Assembly (NCBI RefSeq): GCF_024721315.2
Contig: NZ_JANFAK020000077.1
Coordinates: forward strand, 1 to 39,602
Origin: Streptomyces sp. Isolate_45
Lineage (GTDB): Bacteria; Actinomycetota; Actinomycetes; Streptomycetales; Streptomycetaceae
Direction: 5' to 3'
DNA: 39,602 bases
Under the pieces are notes generated by a model, which saw nothing but the letters and a program-made list of their open reading frames with translations, was not told the DNA's origin and did no database searches. Both the position numbers and the translations under genes were made by a program. The number at the start of each line of letters is the position of its first letter. Position 1 is the first letter of the stretch. This document shows positions 18,867 to 26,221 of this stretch, in pieces.

Positions 18867-19250
18867 ATGAGCAACCCCCAGCAGCTGCGTTACACCAAGG
18901 AGCACGAGTGGCTGTCGGACGCCGTGGACGGCGTCGCGACGGTCGGCATCACGGAGTTCGCGGCCAACGCGCTCGGTGACGTCGTCTACGCCCAGCTCCC
19001 CGCGGTCGGCGACACCGTCACCGAGGGCGAGACCTGTGGCGAGCTGGAGTCGACCAAGTCGGTCAGCGACCTGTACTCCCCCGTCTCCGGCGAGGTCGTC
19101 GAGGCCAACCAGGACGTCGTGGACGACCCGGCCCTCGTGAACACGGCCCCGTTCGAGGGTGGCTGGCTGTTCAAGGTGCGCCTCTCGGACGAGCCCAAGG
19201 ACGTGCTCTCGGCCGAGGAGTACGCCGCGCTCACCCACTCCGACAACTGA
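18867..19250 (+). CDS. gcvH: glycine cleavage system H protein
   Basis: GcvH is the lipoylated shuttle between the P, T and L proteins of glycine cleavage. The 127-residue protein shows LRYTKEHEWL at the start, VGITEFAANALGDVVYAQLP, and the lipoylation lysine K64 in GELESTKSVSDLYSPVSGEV, followed by FEGGWLFKV. Length is standard. CAGGAGAA about 8 nt upstream of ATG 18867 is a good ribosome-binding site. It lies between gcvT and glyA, 17 nt before the latter. Confidence 0.98.
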   Translation: MSNPQQLRYTKEHEWLSDAVDGVATVGITEFAANALGDVVYAQLPAVGDTVTEGETCGELESTKSVSDLYSPVSGEVVEANQDVVDDPALVNTAPFEGGWLFKVRLSDEPKDVLSAEEYAALTHSDN

Positions 19251-19267
19251 CACCCCAGGGGATCTCG

Positions 19268-20524
19268 ATGTCCGTACTGAACACGCCCCTCCACGAGCTC
19301 GACCCCGACGTCGCCGCAGCCGTCGACGCCGAACTCGTGCGCCAGCAGTCCACCCTGGAAATGATCGCGTCGGAGAACTTCGCTCCCGTCGCGGTCATGG
19401 AGGCCCAGGGCTCGGTCCTGACCAACAAGTACGCCGAGGGCTACCCCGGCCGCCGCTACTACGGCGGTTGCGAGCACGTCGACGTCGTCGAGCAGATCGC
19501 GATCGACCGGATCAAGGCGCTCTTCGGCGCCGAGGCCGCGAACGTGCAGCCGCACTCCGGTGCGCAGGCGAACGCCGCCGCGATGTTCGCGCTGCTGAAG
19601 CCGGGCGACACGATCATGGGCCTGAACCTGGCCCACGGCGGTCACCTGACCCACGGCATGAAGATCAACTTCTCCGGCAAGCTCTACAACGTGGTCCCGT
19701 ACCACGTGGACGAGACCGGCGAGGTCGACATGGCCGAGGTCGAGCGCCTCGCCAAGGAGTCCAAGCCGCAGCTGATCGTCGCCGGCTGGTCCGCCTACCC
19801 GCGCCAGCTGGACTTCGCCGCCTTCCGCCGCATCGCGGACGAGGTCGGCGCGTACCTGATGGTCGACATGGCGCACTTCGCCGGCCTGGTCGCCGCGGGC
19901 CTGCACCCGAACCCGGTGCCGCACGCCCACGTCGTCACCACCACCACGCACAAGACCCTCGGCGGTCCCCGCGGCGGTGTCATCCTGTCGACGCAGGAGC
20001 TGGCCAAGAAGATCAACTCCGCGGTCTTCCCCGGTCAGCAGGGCGGCCCGCTGGAGCACGTGATCGCGGCCAAGGCCGTCTCCTTCAAGATCGCGGCCTC
20101 GGAGGACTTCAAGGAGCGCCAGGTGCGCACCCTGGAGGGCGCGCGGATCCTCGCCGCCCGCCTGGTCCAGGACGACGTCAAGGCCGTGGGCGTGGACGTC
20201 CTCACCGGCGGCACCGACGTGCACCTGGTGCTGGTGGACCTGCGCGACTCGGAGCTCGACGGCCAGCAGGCCGAGGACCGCCTCCACGAGGTCGGCATCA
20301 CGGTCAACCGGAACGCCATCCCGAACGACCCGCGGCCGCCGATGGTGACCTCGGGCCTGCGGATCGGCACGCCGGCCCTCGCCACCCGCGGTTTCGACGC
20401 CGAGGCGTTCACCGAGGTCGCCGAGATCATCGCGCAGGCGCTGAAGCCGGAGTACGACGCGGCGGACCTGAAGGCGCGCGTCTCGGCGCTCGCCGCGAAG
20501 TTCCCGCTGTACCCGTCGCTGTAG
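19268..20524 (+). CDS. glyA: serine hydroxymethyltransferase
   Basis: GlyA interconverts serine and glycine with tetrahydrofolate/5,10-methylene-THF as one-carbon carrier, using PLP. The 418-residue protein carries STLEMIASENFAPVAV, NKYAEGYPGRRYYGGCE, ALFGAEAANVQPHSGAQAN, DMAHFAGLVAAGLHPNPVPHAHVVTTTTHKTLGGPRGG with the PLP lysine K229, and GITVNRNAIPNDPRPPMVTSGLRIGTPA. Everything is canonical. Its position directly after gcvH lets glycine cleavage supply methylene-THF for serine synthesis, with L-serine deaminase encoded just downstream. Confidence 0.98.
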   Translation: MSVLNTPLHELDPDVAAAVDAELVRQQSTLEMIASENFAPVAVMEAQGSVLTNKYAEGYPGRRYYGGCEHVDVVEQIAIDRIKALFGAEAANVQPHSGAQANAAAMFALLKPGDTIMGLNLAHGGHLTHGMKINFSGKLYNVVPYHVDETGEVDMAEVERLAKESKPQLIVAGWSAYPRQLDFAAFRRIADEVGAYLMVDMAHFAGLVAAGLHPNPVPHAHVVTTTTHKTLGGPRGGVILSTQELAKKINSAVFPGQQGGPLEHVIAAKAVSFKIAASEDFKERQVRTLEGARILAARLVQDDVKAVGVDVLTGGTDVHLVLVDLRDSELDGQQAEDRLHEVGITVNRNAIPNDPRPPMVTSGLRIGTPALATRGFDAEAFTEVAEIIAQALKPEYDAADLKARVSALAAKFPLYPSL

Positions 20525-20535
20525 CCGACGGACGG

Positions 20536-20568
20536 GGGCCCGGCCGTGTTTTCCACAGGGCCGGGCCC
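20536..20568 (+). terminator. terminator after glyA
   Basis: GGGCCCGGCC (20536-20545) and GGCCGGGCCC (20559-20568) form a perfect 10-bp stem around a 13-nt A/T-richer loop, followed by TTCTC. It starts 11 nt after the glyA stop and probably ends the gcvT-gcvH-glyA transcript. Confidence 0.8.
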
Positions 20569-20688
20569 TTCTCATGACCAATGTCCTCGGCGGATGCCGC
20601 CCATCGCCTCTTAAACGTTCAAAAAGTGGCAAATAGGCTCGCAACAAAGACAGCACGCGGCATCCCCGTCAGGACGGACACCCTCCCC

Positions 20689-21154
20689 ATGGACCAAGCC
20701 CGGCCTGCCCCGCCCCTTCCGGCTGCCCGCCGCGAAGGTCCTCTGTCCGCTCACCTTCGTCTTCGCCGCCTGCGCCCTCTACTGGTCGAAGTGGCCGAAC
20801 ACCGGCATCGTCACCGCGCTGACCCTGCCGGCCGCCCCGATCGCCGCCCTCGTCCTCTCCCGCAAGGGCGAACGTAACCTCTCCCGCCAGTTCGCCCCGG
20901 CCTGGTGGATCGTCTTCTTCCTCGGAGCCCTGTCCCTGCTGTCCTGGCTCGGCTCCACCGACTTCGGCGGCCGGGGCACCATCCCGGGCGGGCTGGACAT
21001 CGCCCTCGTCGCGGCCATGGCCCTCGTCACGTACTTCTGGGCCGTGACCGCCGGCGTCAAGGCCCACCGGGCGGGCCTGCCGGGCCCGGACCCGGTGCTG
21101 GACGGCTCCGCCGCCCCGGCGCCGGAACCGGAACGCGAGCCGGTGCACGCCTGA
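20689..21154 (+). pseudogene. small membrane protein gene with a probable frameshift at codon 3
   Basis: From 20690 to 21154 one frame encodes a convincing membrane protein. It begins TKPGLPRPFRLPAAKVLC and has three or four hydrophobic helices (PLTFVFAACALYW, IVTALTLPAAPIAALVL, WWIVFFLGALSLLSWLG, IALVAAMALVTYFWAVTAGV) and an acidic Pro-rich tail. This frame has no ATG, GTG or TTG start before its upstream stop near 20611. The only nearby ATG (20689) is one frame off; removing one C in 20694-20695 would give Met-Asp-Lys-Pro-Gly and restore the frame. It is therefore a sequencing error, a real frameshift mutation, or a gene starting at CTG 20705. I do not recognise the family. It sits between glyA and sdaA. 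Confidence 0.55.
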
Positions 21155-21161
21155 CCGCCAC

Positions 21162-21211
21162 GTCCGGCAGCCGAGGCGTTCACCTCCACGGGTTACGCTC
21201 GTCTGCCGGAC
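21162..21211. repeat. 9-bp inverted repeat upstream of sdaA
   Basis: GTCCGGCAG (21162-21170) and CTGCCGGAC (21203-21211) are perfect arms 32 bp apart in the 160-bp gap before sdaA. It could be a long-armed hairpin ending the upstream gene or a pair of regulator half-sites near the sdaA promoter; no clear -10/-35 was found. Confidence 0.45.
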
Positions 21212-21314
21212 AAAATCCGCAGATCCGCCCCTTTGATCACGACACCCCTCCGATCGCCCCACCGCTCCACCTCCTGCCCCCTCCCACCCCACGAGCAGAC
21301 AAGGGAGTCCGCCA

Positions 21315-22697
21315 GTGGCCATCTCCGTCTTCGACCTCTTCTCCATCGGTATCGGCCCTTCCTCCTCCCACACGGTCGGCCCGATGCGCGCGGCGCGCAT
21401 GTTCGTCACGCGGCTGAAGAAGGACGGCGTCCTCGCCCAGACCACCTCCGTCCGCGCGGAGCTCTTCGGGTCCCTCGGCGCCACCGGCCACGGCCACGGC
21501 ACGCCCAAGGCGGTGCTGCTGGGTCTGGAGGGGCATTCCCCCCGCACGGTGAACGTGGAGACCGCCGACGCCGAGGTCGAGCGCATCCGGCAGAGCGGCC
21601 GGCTGCGGCTGCTGGGGGCGGAGATAGGCGATGGGCACGAGATCGCCTTCGACGAGCCCAACCAGCTGATCCTGCACCGCCGCCGCTCGCTCCCGTACCA
21701 CGCGAACGGCATGACGCTCTTCGCCTACGACGAGGCCGGCAACCCGCTCCTGGAAAAGACGTACTACTCGGTCGGCGGCGGCTTCGTCGTCGACGAGGAC
21801 GCGGTCGGCGAGGACCGGATCAAGCTCGACGACACCGAGCTGAAGTACCCCTTCCGCTCGGGCGACGAGATGCTCCGCCTCGCCAACGAGACCGGCCTGT
21901 CGATCTCCTCCCTGATGATGGAGAACGAGAAGGCCTGGCGCACCGAGGACGAGATCCGCGAGGGCCTCCTGGAGATCTGGCGGGTCATGCAGTCCTGCGT
22001 GGCGCGCGGCATGTCCCGCGAGGGCATCCTCCCGGGGGGCCTGCGCGTCAAGCGCCGGGCCGCCTCCACGGCGCGCCAGCTGCGCACCGAGGGCGACCCG
22101 ATGATGCACCGCAGCGAGTGGACCACCATCTACGCGATGGCGGTCAACGAGGAGAACGCGGCGGGCGGCCGCGTGGTGACCGCCCCGACCAACGGCGCGG
22201 CCGGGGTGCTGCCCGCGGTCCTGCACTACTACACGAACTTCGTGCCGGGCGCGGACGAGGACGGAGTGGTGCGCTTCCTCCTCGCGGCGGGCGCGATCGG
22301 CATGCTGTTCAAGGAGAACGCCTCGATCTCCGGCGCCGAGGTCGGTTGCCAGGGCGAGGTCGGCTCGGCCTGCTCGATGGCGGCCGGCGCCCTCGCCGAG
22401 GTCCTGGGCGGCACCCCGGAGCAGGTCGAGAACGCCGCCGAGATCGGCATGGAGCACAACCTGGGCCTGACCTGCGACCCGGTCGGCGGTCTGGTGCAGA
22501 TCCCCTGCATCGAGCGCAACGGCATGGCCGCCGTGAAGGCCGTCACCGCCGCGAAGATGGCCATGCGCGGCGACGGCAGCCACAAGGTCTCCCTCGACAA
22601 GGTCATCAAGACCATGAAGGAGACCGGCGCCGACATGAAGGTCAAGTACAAGGAGACCGCCCGCGGCGGCCTCGCGGTCAACGTCATCGAGTGCTGA
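21315..22697 (+). CDS. sdaA: L-serine ammonia-lyase (iron-sulfur L-serine dehydratase)
   Basis: The enzyme deaminates L-serine to pyruvate and ammonia with a catalytic [4Fe-4S] cluster. The 460-residue single-chain protein has the N-terminal beta domain (MAISVFDLFSIGIGPSSSHTVGPMRAA, ELFGSLGATGHGHGT) and C-terminal alpha domain (GGRVVTAPTNGAAGVLPAVLHYY, GAEVGCQGEVGSACSMAAGALAEVLGG, CDPVGGLVQIPCIERNGMAA) with the cluster cysteines. GTG 21315 is preceded by AAGGGAG at about 7 nt. It completes the serine/glycine block and would drain serine formed by GlyA. Confidence 0.97.
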   Translation: MAISVFDLFSIGIGPSSSHTVGPMRAARMFVTRLKKDGVLAQTTSVRAELFGSLGATGHGHGTPKAVLLGLEGHSPRTVNVETADAEVERIRQSGRLRLLGAEIGDGHEIAFDEPNQLILHRRRSLPYHANGMTLFAYDEAGNPLLEKTYYSVGGGFVVDEDAVGEDRIKLDDTELKYPFRSGDEMLRLANETGLSISSLMMENEKAWRTEDEIREGLLEIWRVMQSCVARGMSREGILPGGLRVKRRAASTARQLRTEGDPMMHRSEWTTIYAMAVNEENAAGGRVVTAPTNGAAGVLPAVLHYYTNFVPGADEDGVVRFLLAAGAIGMLFKENASISGAEVGCQGEVGSACSMAAGALAEVLGGTPEQVENAAEIGMEHNLGLTCDPVGGLVQIPCIERNGMAAVKAVTAAKMAMRGDGSHKVSLDKVIKTMKETGADMKVKYKETARGGLAVNVIEC

Positions 22698-22733
22698 CCG
22701 GCACCGCCCGGGGCTGACCGGGGCAACGACGAC

Positions 22734-22767
22734 GAAGGGGTCCGGCGCATGCGCGCCGGGCCCCTTC
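22734..22767 (+). terminator. terminator after sdaA
   Basis: Positions 22734-22748 pair with 22753-22767 in a 15-bp stem with one U-G wobble and a 4-nt loop. It begins 36 nt after the sdaA stop. Confidence 0.85.
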
Positions 22768-22979
22768 GCGCCATCATCCATCCGGACATTCCCGGTATGC
22801 GGAATTGCCACCGGTTCGACGTTTGGATCGAGTTGATCACGCTTGAGGGGGAACAAGCCGTTCTGGGCTGGTTTCTTGATGATCACGTACGCAAGGGTGG
22901 TCCCACGACGTCACGTCACACCCGGCGGTCGGCCAACCGCCTTGGAACCATGCCGTTTTGCGTACTGGAGGACTTCACC

Positions 22980-23294
22980 ATGGCAAGCACCCGCAGCATC
23001 CGTGTGATGGCGGCGCTCGCATCGCTCCCCCTCGCCGCCGCCTTCTTCACGGGCGTGGCACAGGCCGACAACGGGGCCGGCGCCGCGGGCACCGCCTCGA
23101 ACGCCGCCCTCGCCGAGATCCTCGGCAGCGGAGTCGGCGGCAGCAACACCGGCAACTCCTCCACCGCACAGCAGGTCGCCTCCGGCTTCGGCGCCTCGAA
23201 CCAGAACAACGGCGCGCAGGCGAACGGCTCCGGTTTCACCGCCATCGGCCAGTCCAACGCTCACGACTCGCTGGTCTGGAACCCGCTGCCGTAG
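22980..23294 (+). CDS. small secreted Asn/Ser/Gly-rich protein, unknown
   Basis: This 104-residue protein has a clear Sec signal peptide (STRSIRVMAALASLPLAAAFFTGVAQA, cleavage after AQA near residue 28). The mature part is about 76 residues, unusually rich in Asn, Gly, Ser and Ala, with NTGNSSTAQQVASGFGASNQ and NNGAQANGSGFTAIGQSN. The alternation and small polar residues recall surface proteins such as rodlins and chaplins, but the chaplin consensus and its cysteines are absent, so I do not assign it. ATG 22980 has GGAGG 7-8 nt upstream. A strong terminator follows, so it is monocistronic. The 210 bp upstream are A/T-richer than usual and probably hold its promoter. Confidence 0.8.
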   Translation: MASTRSIRVMAALASLPLAAAFFTGVAQADNGAGAAGTASNAALAEILGSGVGGSNTGNSSTAQQVASGFGASNQNNGAQANGSGFTAIGQSNAHDSLVWNPLP

Positions 23295-23324
23295 CGCCCG
23301 CGCGGCCCGCCGCCGCGCACCGAC

Positions 23325-23353
23325 GAGCCCGTCCTCCTCCGGAGGGCGGGCTC
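23325..23353 (+). terminator. terminator after the small secreted protein gene
   Basis: GAGCCCGTCCT (23325-23335) pairs with AGGGCGGGCTC (23343-23353), 11 bp including one U-G wobble, with a short loop, 30 nt after the stop. Confidence 0.75.
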
Positions 23354-23432
23354 TTCCGCGTACGGAACCGGGGGCGGGGCAGGGGCGTCGCAGGAGGCGG
23401 CTACGATCTCGCGTACCGGCGAGGGGGGAAGC

Positions 23433-23963
23433 GTGGAAACATCGCACTGGGCTTCAAGTCCGCATGCCTCGGGGTCATTTGAGGGCCACAATCCGATCGC
23501 CCTGATCACGGTCGTGCTGGTCGGACTGGTCGCCGCCGCCGGCCTCCTCGCGTACGCGCTCAACGCCCGACCACCCCGCCGCCGGATCGCCGCGGCCTGC
23601 ACGGCCGGGGCCGTCGGCCTCTACGTGTGGGGAGCCCTGCCGCTGCTGTTCCTCGACGAGAGCGCCACCTTCGACGCCTGCCTGAAGACGGTCGGGCAGG
23701 ACCGGATGGCCCGCGTCGACGAGTACCGGGCGACCTTCGTGCCACTGGGGCTGGAATGCCACGTCCCCGACGACCCGGGCCGCCACGTCGCCGTCGTCCC
23801 CCCGTACGTCAACCCGGGCGCGGCGCTGTTGCTGCTCGGCGCACTGGGCGCCGGGGTCTCCGCCCTGATCGGCGTACGGCTGCCCGCGGGACCCGAAGAC
23901 GGGTCCAGGGGCCCGTCCGGCTCGGGACCTTCGGCGTCCGGCCGGGCCGAGGGGGTCGGCTAG
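23433..23963 (+). CDS. membrane protein of unknown function, three transmembrane helices
   Basis: This 176-residue protein starts at GTG 23433 with GAGGGGGGAA close upstream. Hydrophobic helices are visible at about residues 18-41 (IALITVVLVGLVAAAGLLAYAL), 50-69 (IAAACTAGAVGLYVWGALPL) and 125-145 (GAALLLLGALGAGVSALIGV). A hydrophilic stretch between helices 2 and 3 holds two cysteines (FDACLKTVGQ, GLECHVPDDP) that could form a disulfide if outside. The C-terminal tail is Gly/Ser/Pro-rich. I do not recognise the family. The SsgA-like gene follows on the same strand and the two may be co-transcribed. Confidence 0.7.
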   Translation: METSHWASSPHASGSFEGHNPIALITVVLVGLVAAAGLLAYALNARPPRRRIAAACTAGAVGLYVWGALPLLFLDESATFDACLKTVGQDRMARVDEYRATFVPLGLECHVPDDPGRHVAVVPPYVNPGAALLLLGALGAGVSALIGVRLPAGPEDGSRGPSGSGPSASGRAEGVG

Positions 23964-24012
23964 CGTGCCGGAAGGGACCCGGAAGACCCCGTTCGAGAGG
24001 AAGGCTCACCCG

Positions 24013-24426
24013 TTGACCAGCGCCGTCACCGAGCACCGCGTCCTGCCGCTCCGGCTGGAGGCGGCTCCCGTGTCCGTCCCCCTCCAGGGGGTCTTCGTCT
24101 ACCGCACGGACCGGCCGTACGAGCTGGCCGTGGACTTCCGCGGCGCGGGGGTCCACCTGGCGCGCTGGGTGTTCTCCCGGGAACTCCTGCTCGACGGGGA
24201 GACCACCGCCACGGGTGAGGGCGACATACAGGTGTGGCCCCGCCGGCAGCGTTCGGAGCCGCGGGTCTTCCTCGCCTTCAGCAACGGGCTGCAGAACTGC
24301 GTGGTCTCCGCCCGTGCCAAGGACGTCCGCGAGCTCTGCCGCCGGATGAGCACCCTGGTCCCGCGCGGGCAGGAGCGTCGCCACTACGACCTCGACGCCG
24401 AGGTGAGCGCCCTGCTGGCGCACTGA
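24013..24426 (+). CDS. SsgA-family sporulation/cell-division regulator (SALP)
   Basis: SsgA-like proteins are found in sporulating actinomycetes and guide septum and peptidoglycan events. Family features here are YRTDRPYELAVDFRG, VHLARWVFSRELLLDG, GEGDIQVWPRRQ and VFLAFSNGLQNCVVSARAKDVRELCRRM. From TTG 24013 the product is 137 residues, matching the 136-140 of SsgA and SsgB, and GAGAGGAAGG lies about 9 nt upstream. A GTG at 23965 would add 16 unstructured residues. The sequence EPRVFLAF replaces the more usual RVxLxLSSPDG-type segment, so this is a divergent member. Which of the SsgA-G groups it belongs to needs a tree. Confidence 0.85.
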   Translation: MTSAVTEHRVLPLRLEAAPVSVPLQGVFVYRTDRPYELAVDFRGAGVHLARWVFSRELLLDGETTATGEGDIQVWPRRQRSEPRVFLAFSNGLQNCVVSARAKDVRELCRRMSTLVPRGQERRHYDLDAEVSALLAH

Positions 24427-24504
24427 CCGCCCTCCGGGTGGATCCCGGGGCGCCGGGCGGCCGGAAAATGGGGCCGCGCAGGCGTGCAACCGTAGGCGCC
24501 CGGC

Positions 24505-24527
24505 GGGTGTCCTACCCGGTGACACCC
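24505..24527. repeat. 7-bp inverted repeat upstream of the AMIN-like gene
   Basis: GGGTGTC (24505-24511) and GACACCC (24521-24527) are separated by 9 bp, 34 bp before the start codon, and could be an operator or a leader hairpin. Confidence 0.35.
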
Positions 24528-24560
24528 TTGTCCCCGTCTCTGAAGAATCGGGGGGACGTC

Positions 24561-25088
24561 ATGCGTCACCTGCTTCGTCCTCGTCGTCGGCGGATCGTGG
24601 CCCTGGCCACGGGTGCGCTGCTCACCGCCGGGCTCGCGCTCGCCGGTCCGGCCACCGCCGCCTCGGCTGCCGCCTCCACCACCAAAACCCAGACTCCGCT
24701 CGTCGTGAACGCCCGCTGGGGCGGGCACTGCACCTTCGACCGGATCGTGATCGACCTCCAGGGCTACGTCCCGACGGTCAACGTCAGTCCCGTCCCCAAG
24801 CTGGTCTACGACGGGTCGGGCAAGCCCGTGCCGCTGGCCGGGAAGTACTTCCTGGAGATCCGCCTGAACCCCGCAGCGGGACACGACGACGCGGGTCAGA
24901 ACGTCTACCTGGGCCCCCGGCTGCAGAAGATCTACCTGCCCAAGCTCAAGGGCATCGCCATGACCGGCGACTACGAGGGGTACGTGACCTTCGGCGCCGC
25001 CTTCGACACCAAGCCGGCCTACGGCGTCACCGTCCTGCACAACCCGGAGCGGGTCGTGGTGGACGTCTCGCACCCCAACGTGTGCTGA
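24561..25088 (+). CDS. secreted AMIN-like domain protein
   Basis: This 175-residue protein has an Arg-rich N-terminus and Sec-type signal (RRRRIVALATGALLTAGLALAGPATAASA, cleavage near residue 36). An AMIN-like beta domain follows: HCTFDRIVIDLQGYVPTVNV, KYFLEIRLNPAAGHDD, GYVTFGAAFDTKPAYGVTVLHNPERVVVDVSHP. The pattern of FDR-hydrophobic-DL followed later by R-hydrophobic-VDV is the hallmark of the actinobacterial AMIN-like domain family, thought to bind cell-wall or envelope components. ATG 24561 has GGGGGAC directly upstream. Two cysteines (near residue 55 and the C-terminal one) may form a disulfide. The precise ligand is unknown. Confidence 0.82.
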   Translation: MRHLLRPRRRRIVALATGALLTAGLALAGPATAASAAASTTKTQTPLVVNARWGGHCTFDRIVIDLQGYVPTVNVSPVPKLVYDGSGKPVPLAGKYFLEIRLNPAAGHDDAGQNVYLGPRLQKIYLPKLKGIAMTGDYEGYVTFGAAFDTKPAYGVTVLHNPERVVVDVSHPNVC

Positions 25089-25110
25089 GCTGACGGGACC
25101 GCGAGCGGTC

Positions 25111-25143
25111 GGGGGCCCGGGGTGTCGCACACCCCGGGCCCCC
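25111..25143. terminator. bidirectional terminator between the AMIN-like and flavodoxin-like genes
   Basis: Positions 25111-25125 and 25129-25143 are perfect 15-bp reverse complements with a 3-nt CGC loop, placed between two convergent genes, 23 nt after one stop and 36 nt from the other. Confidence 0.85.
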
Positions 25144-25178
25144 TGTCGTCGCCGACCGCCCCCGCCCCCGGGCGGCGG

Positions 25179-25931
25179 TCAGCGGTGCTCGGGATTGGGG
25201 AAGTCGAAGCGGCAGCCCGCGTCCCACTCGGAGCGCTGGTTGCCGTGCGCGGGGAAGCCGCCGGCGCGCTTGATGAGCGCGGCCAGGTGCATGAGGTTCC
25301 AGGACATGAAGGCCGTGTTGCGGTTGGTGAAGTCGTTCTCGGGACCGCCCGAACCGGGGTCGAGGTAGGAGGGGCCCGGTCCGGCCTCGCCGATCCAGCC
25401 CGCGTCGGCCTGCGGCGGGACGGCGTAGCCGAGGTGCTGGAGGCTGTAGAGGACGTTCATGGCGCAGTGTTTGACGCCGTCCTCGTTGCCGGTGATCAGC
25501 GCTCCGCCGACGCGCCCGTAGTAGGCGTACTGACCCCGTTCGTTGAGGATCGAGGAGCAGGCGTAGAGCCGCTCGATCACCTGCTTCATGACGGAGCTGT
25601 TGTCGCCGAGCCAGATCGGACCGCAGAGCACGAGGATGTCGGCGTCCATGATCCGGCTGTACAGCACCGGCCACTGGTCGCTCTCCCAGCCGTGCTCGGT
25701 CATGTCCGGCCAGACCCCGGTGGCGATGTCGTGGTCGACCGCCCGGATCAGGGACGTGCGGGCTCCGGCGGCCTCCATGACGGCGCGGCTCCGCGCGATC
25801 AGGCCCTCGGTGTTGCTGGGCTCGGGCGAGCGTTTGAGCGTGCAGTTCACGTAGACGGCGGAGAGGTCCGAGTAGTCGAAGAAGTCGTCAGCCACTCCCC
25901 CACGCTGGCCCGACCGGTCCCCGCCCGCCAT
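25179..25931 (-). CDS. flavodoxin/NADPH-dependent FMN reductase-like protein
   Basis: The product (up to 250 residues) resembles flavodoxin-fold quinone or FMN reductases. It has AVYVNCTLKRSPEPSNTEGLIARS at the start (FMN phosphate-loop region), DADILVLCGPIWLGDNSSVMKQVIERL for the second FMN loop, and GGALITGNEDGVKHCAMNVLYSLQHLGY for the third. The C-terminal part (NTAFMSWNLMHLAALIKRAGGFPAHGN) is common in actinobacterial members. The start is uncertain: ATG 25931 has GGTGG about 10 nt upstream; GTG 25895 gives a more family-like N-terminus but its purine run is too close. It is divergent from the cobalamin-riboswitch transcript. Likely a cytoplasmic flavin-dependent reductase of unknown substrate. 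Confidence 0.82.
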   Translation of the reverse strand: MAGGDRSGQRGGVADDFFDYSDLSAVYVNCTLKRSPEPSNTEGLIARSRAVMEAAGARTSLIRAVDHDIATGVWPDMTEHGWESDQWPVLYSRIMDADILVLCGPIWLGDNSSVMKQVIERLYACSSILNERGQYAYYGRVGGALITGNEDGVKHCAMNVLYSLQHLGYAVPPQADAGWIGEAGPGPSYLDPGSGGPENDFTNRNTAFMSWNLMHLAALIKRAGGFPAHGNQRSEWDAGCRFDFPNPEHR

Positions 25932-26008
25932 CGGACCGCATCCACCCGGGTCACCCCCGCCGGCGGGGCCGGGTTGTTACCGGTCCGCGCGGCCGACTAC
26001 TGTCAGCG

Positions 26009-26190
26009 GGCCTTGGTGTTCGGGAAACCGGTGGGAAACCGGTGCGGCCCTCGCCACTGTGATCGGGAAGTCCGGCTCCATTCCTGCGGGAAGCCACTGG
26101 GTTCCGCGCGGGAGACCGCACGGCCCCGGGAAGGCGGAGTCAGGGCATCAGTACCCGTGAGCCAGGAGACCGGCCGAGGCGCGTCGTCCA
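26009..26190 (+). promoter_or_regulatory. cobalamin (B12) riboswitch
   Basis: The leader shows the conserved order of cobalamin riboswitch elements: GGTGTTCGGGAAACCGGTGGGAAACCGG, GCCACTGTGATCGGGAAG, GCGGGAAGCCACTGGG, GGGAAGGCGGAGTCAGG and the AGCCAGGAGACC box at the 3' end. It sits 30-210 bp upstream of cbiM. In known cases B12 binding shuts off the downstream genes, so cobalt uptake would be repressed when cobalamin is plentiful. Confidence 0.95.
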
Positions 26191-26221
26191 TCCACGAGGT
26201 GCTGGAGAGGTCTCTCTACTC

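Noticed and set aside
20669..21712. Long minus-strand open frame opposite the membrane protein and sdaA
   Set aside because: A mirror of the G/C-biased coding strand; composition and lack of any motif mark it as a shadow.
22980..23294. Chaplin
   Set aside because: The chaplin domain consensus and its two cysteines are missing.
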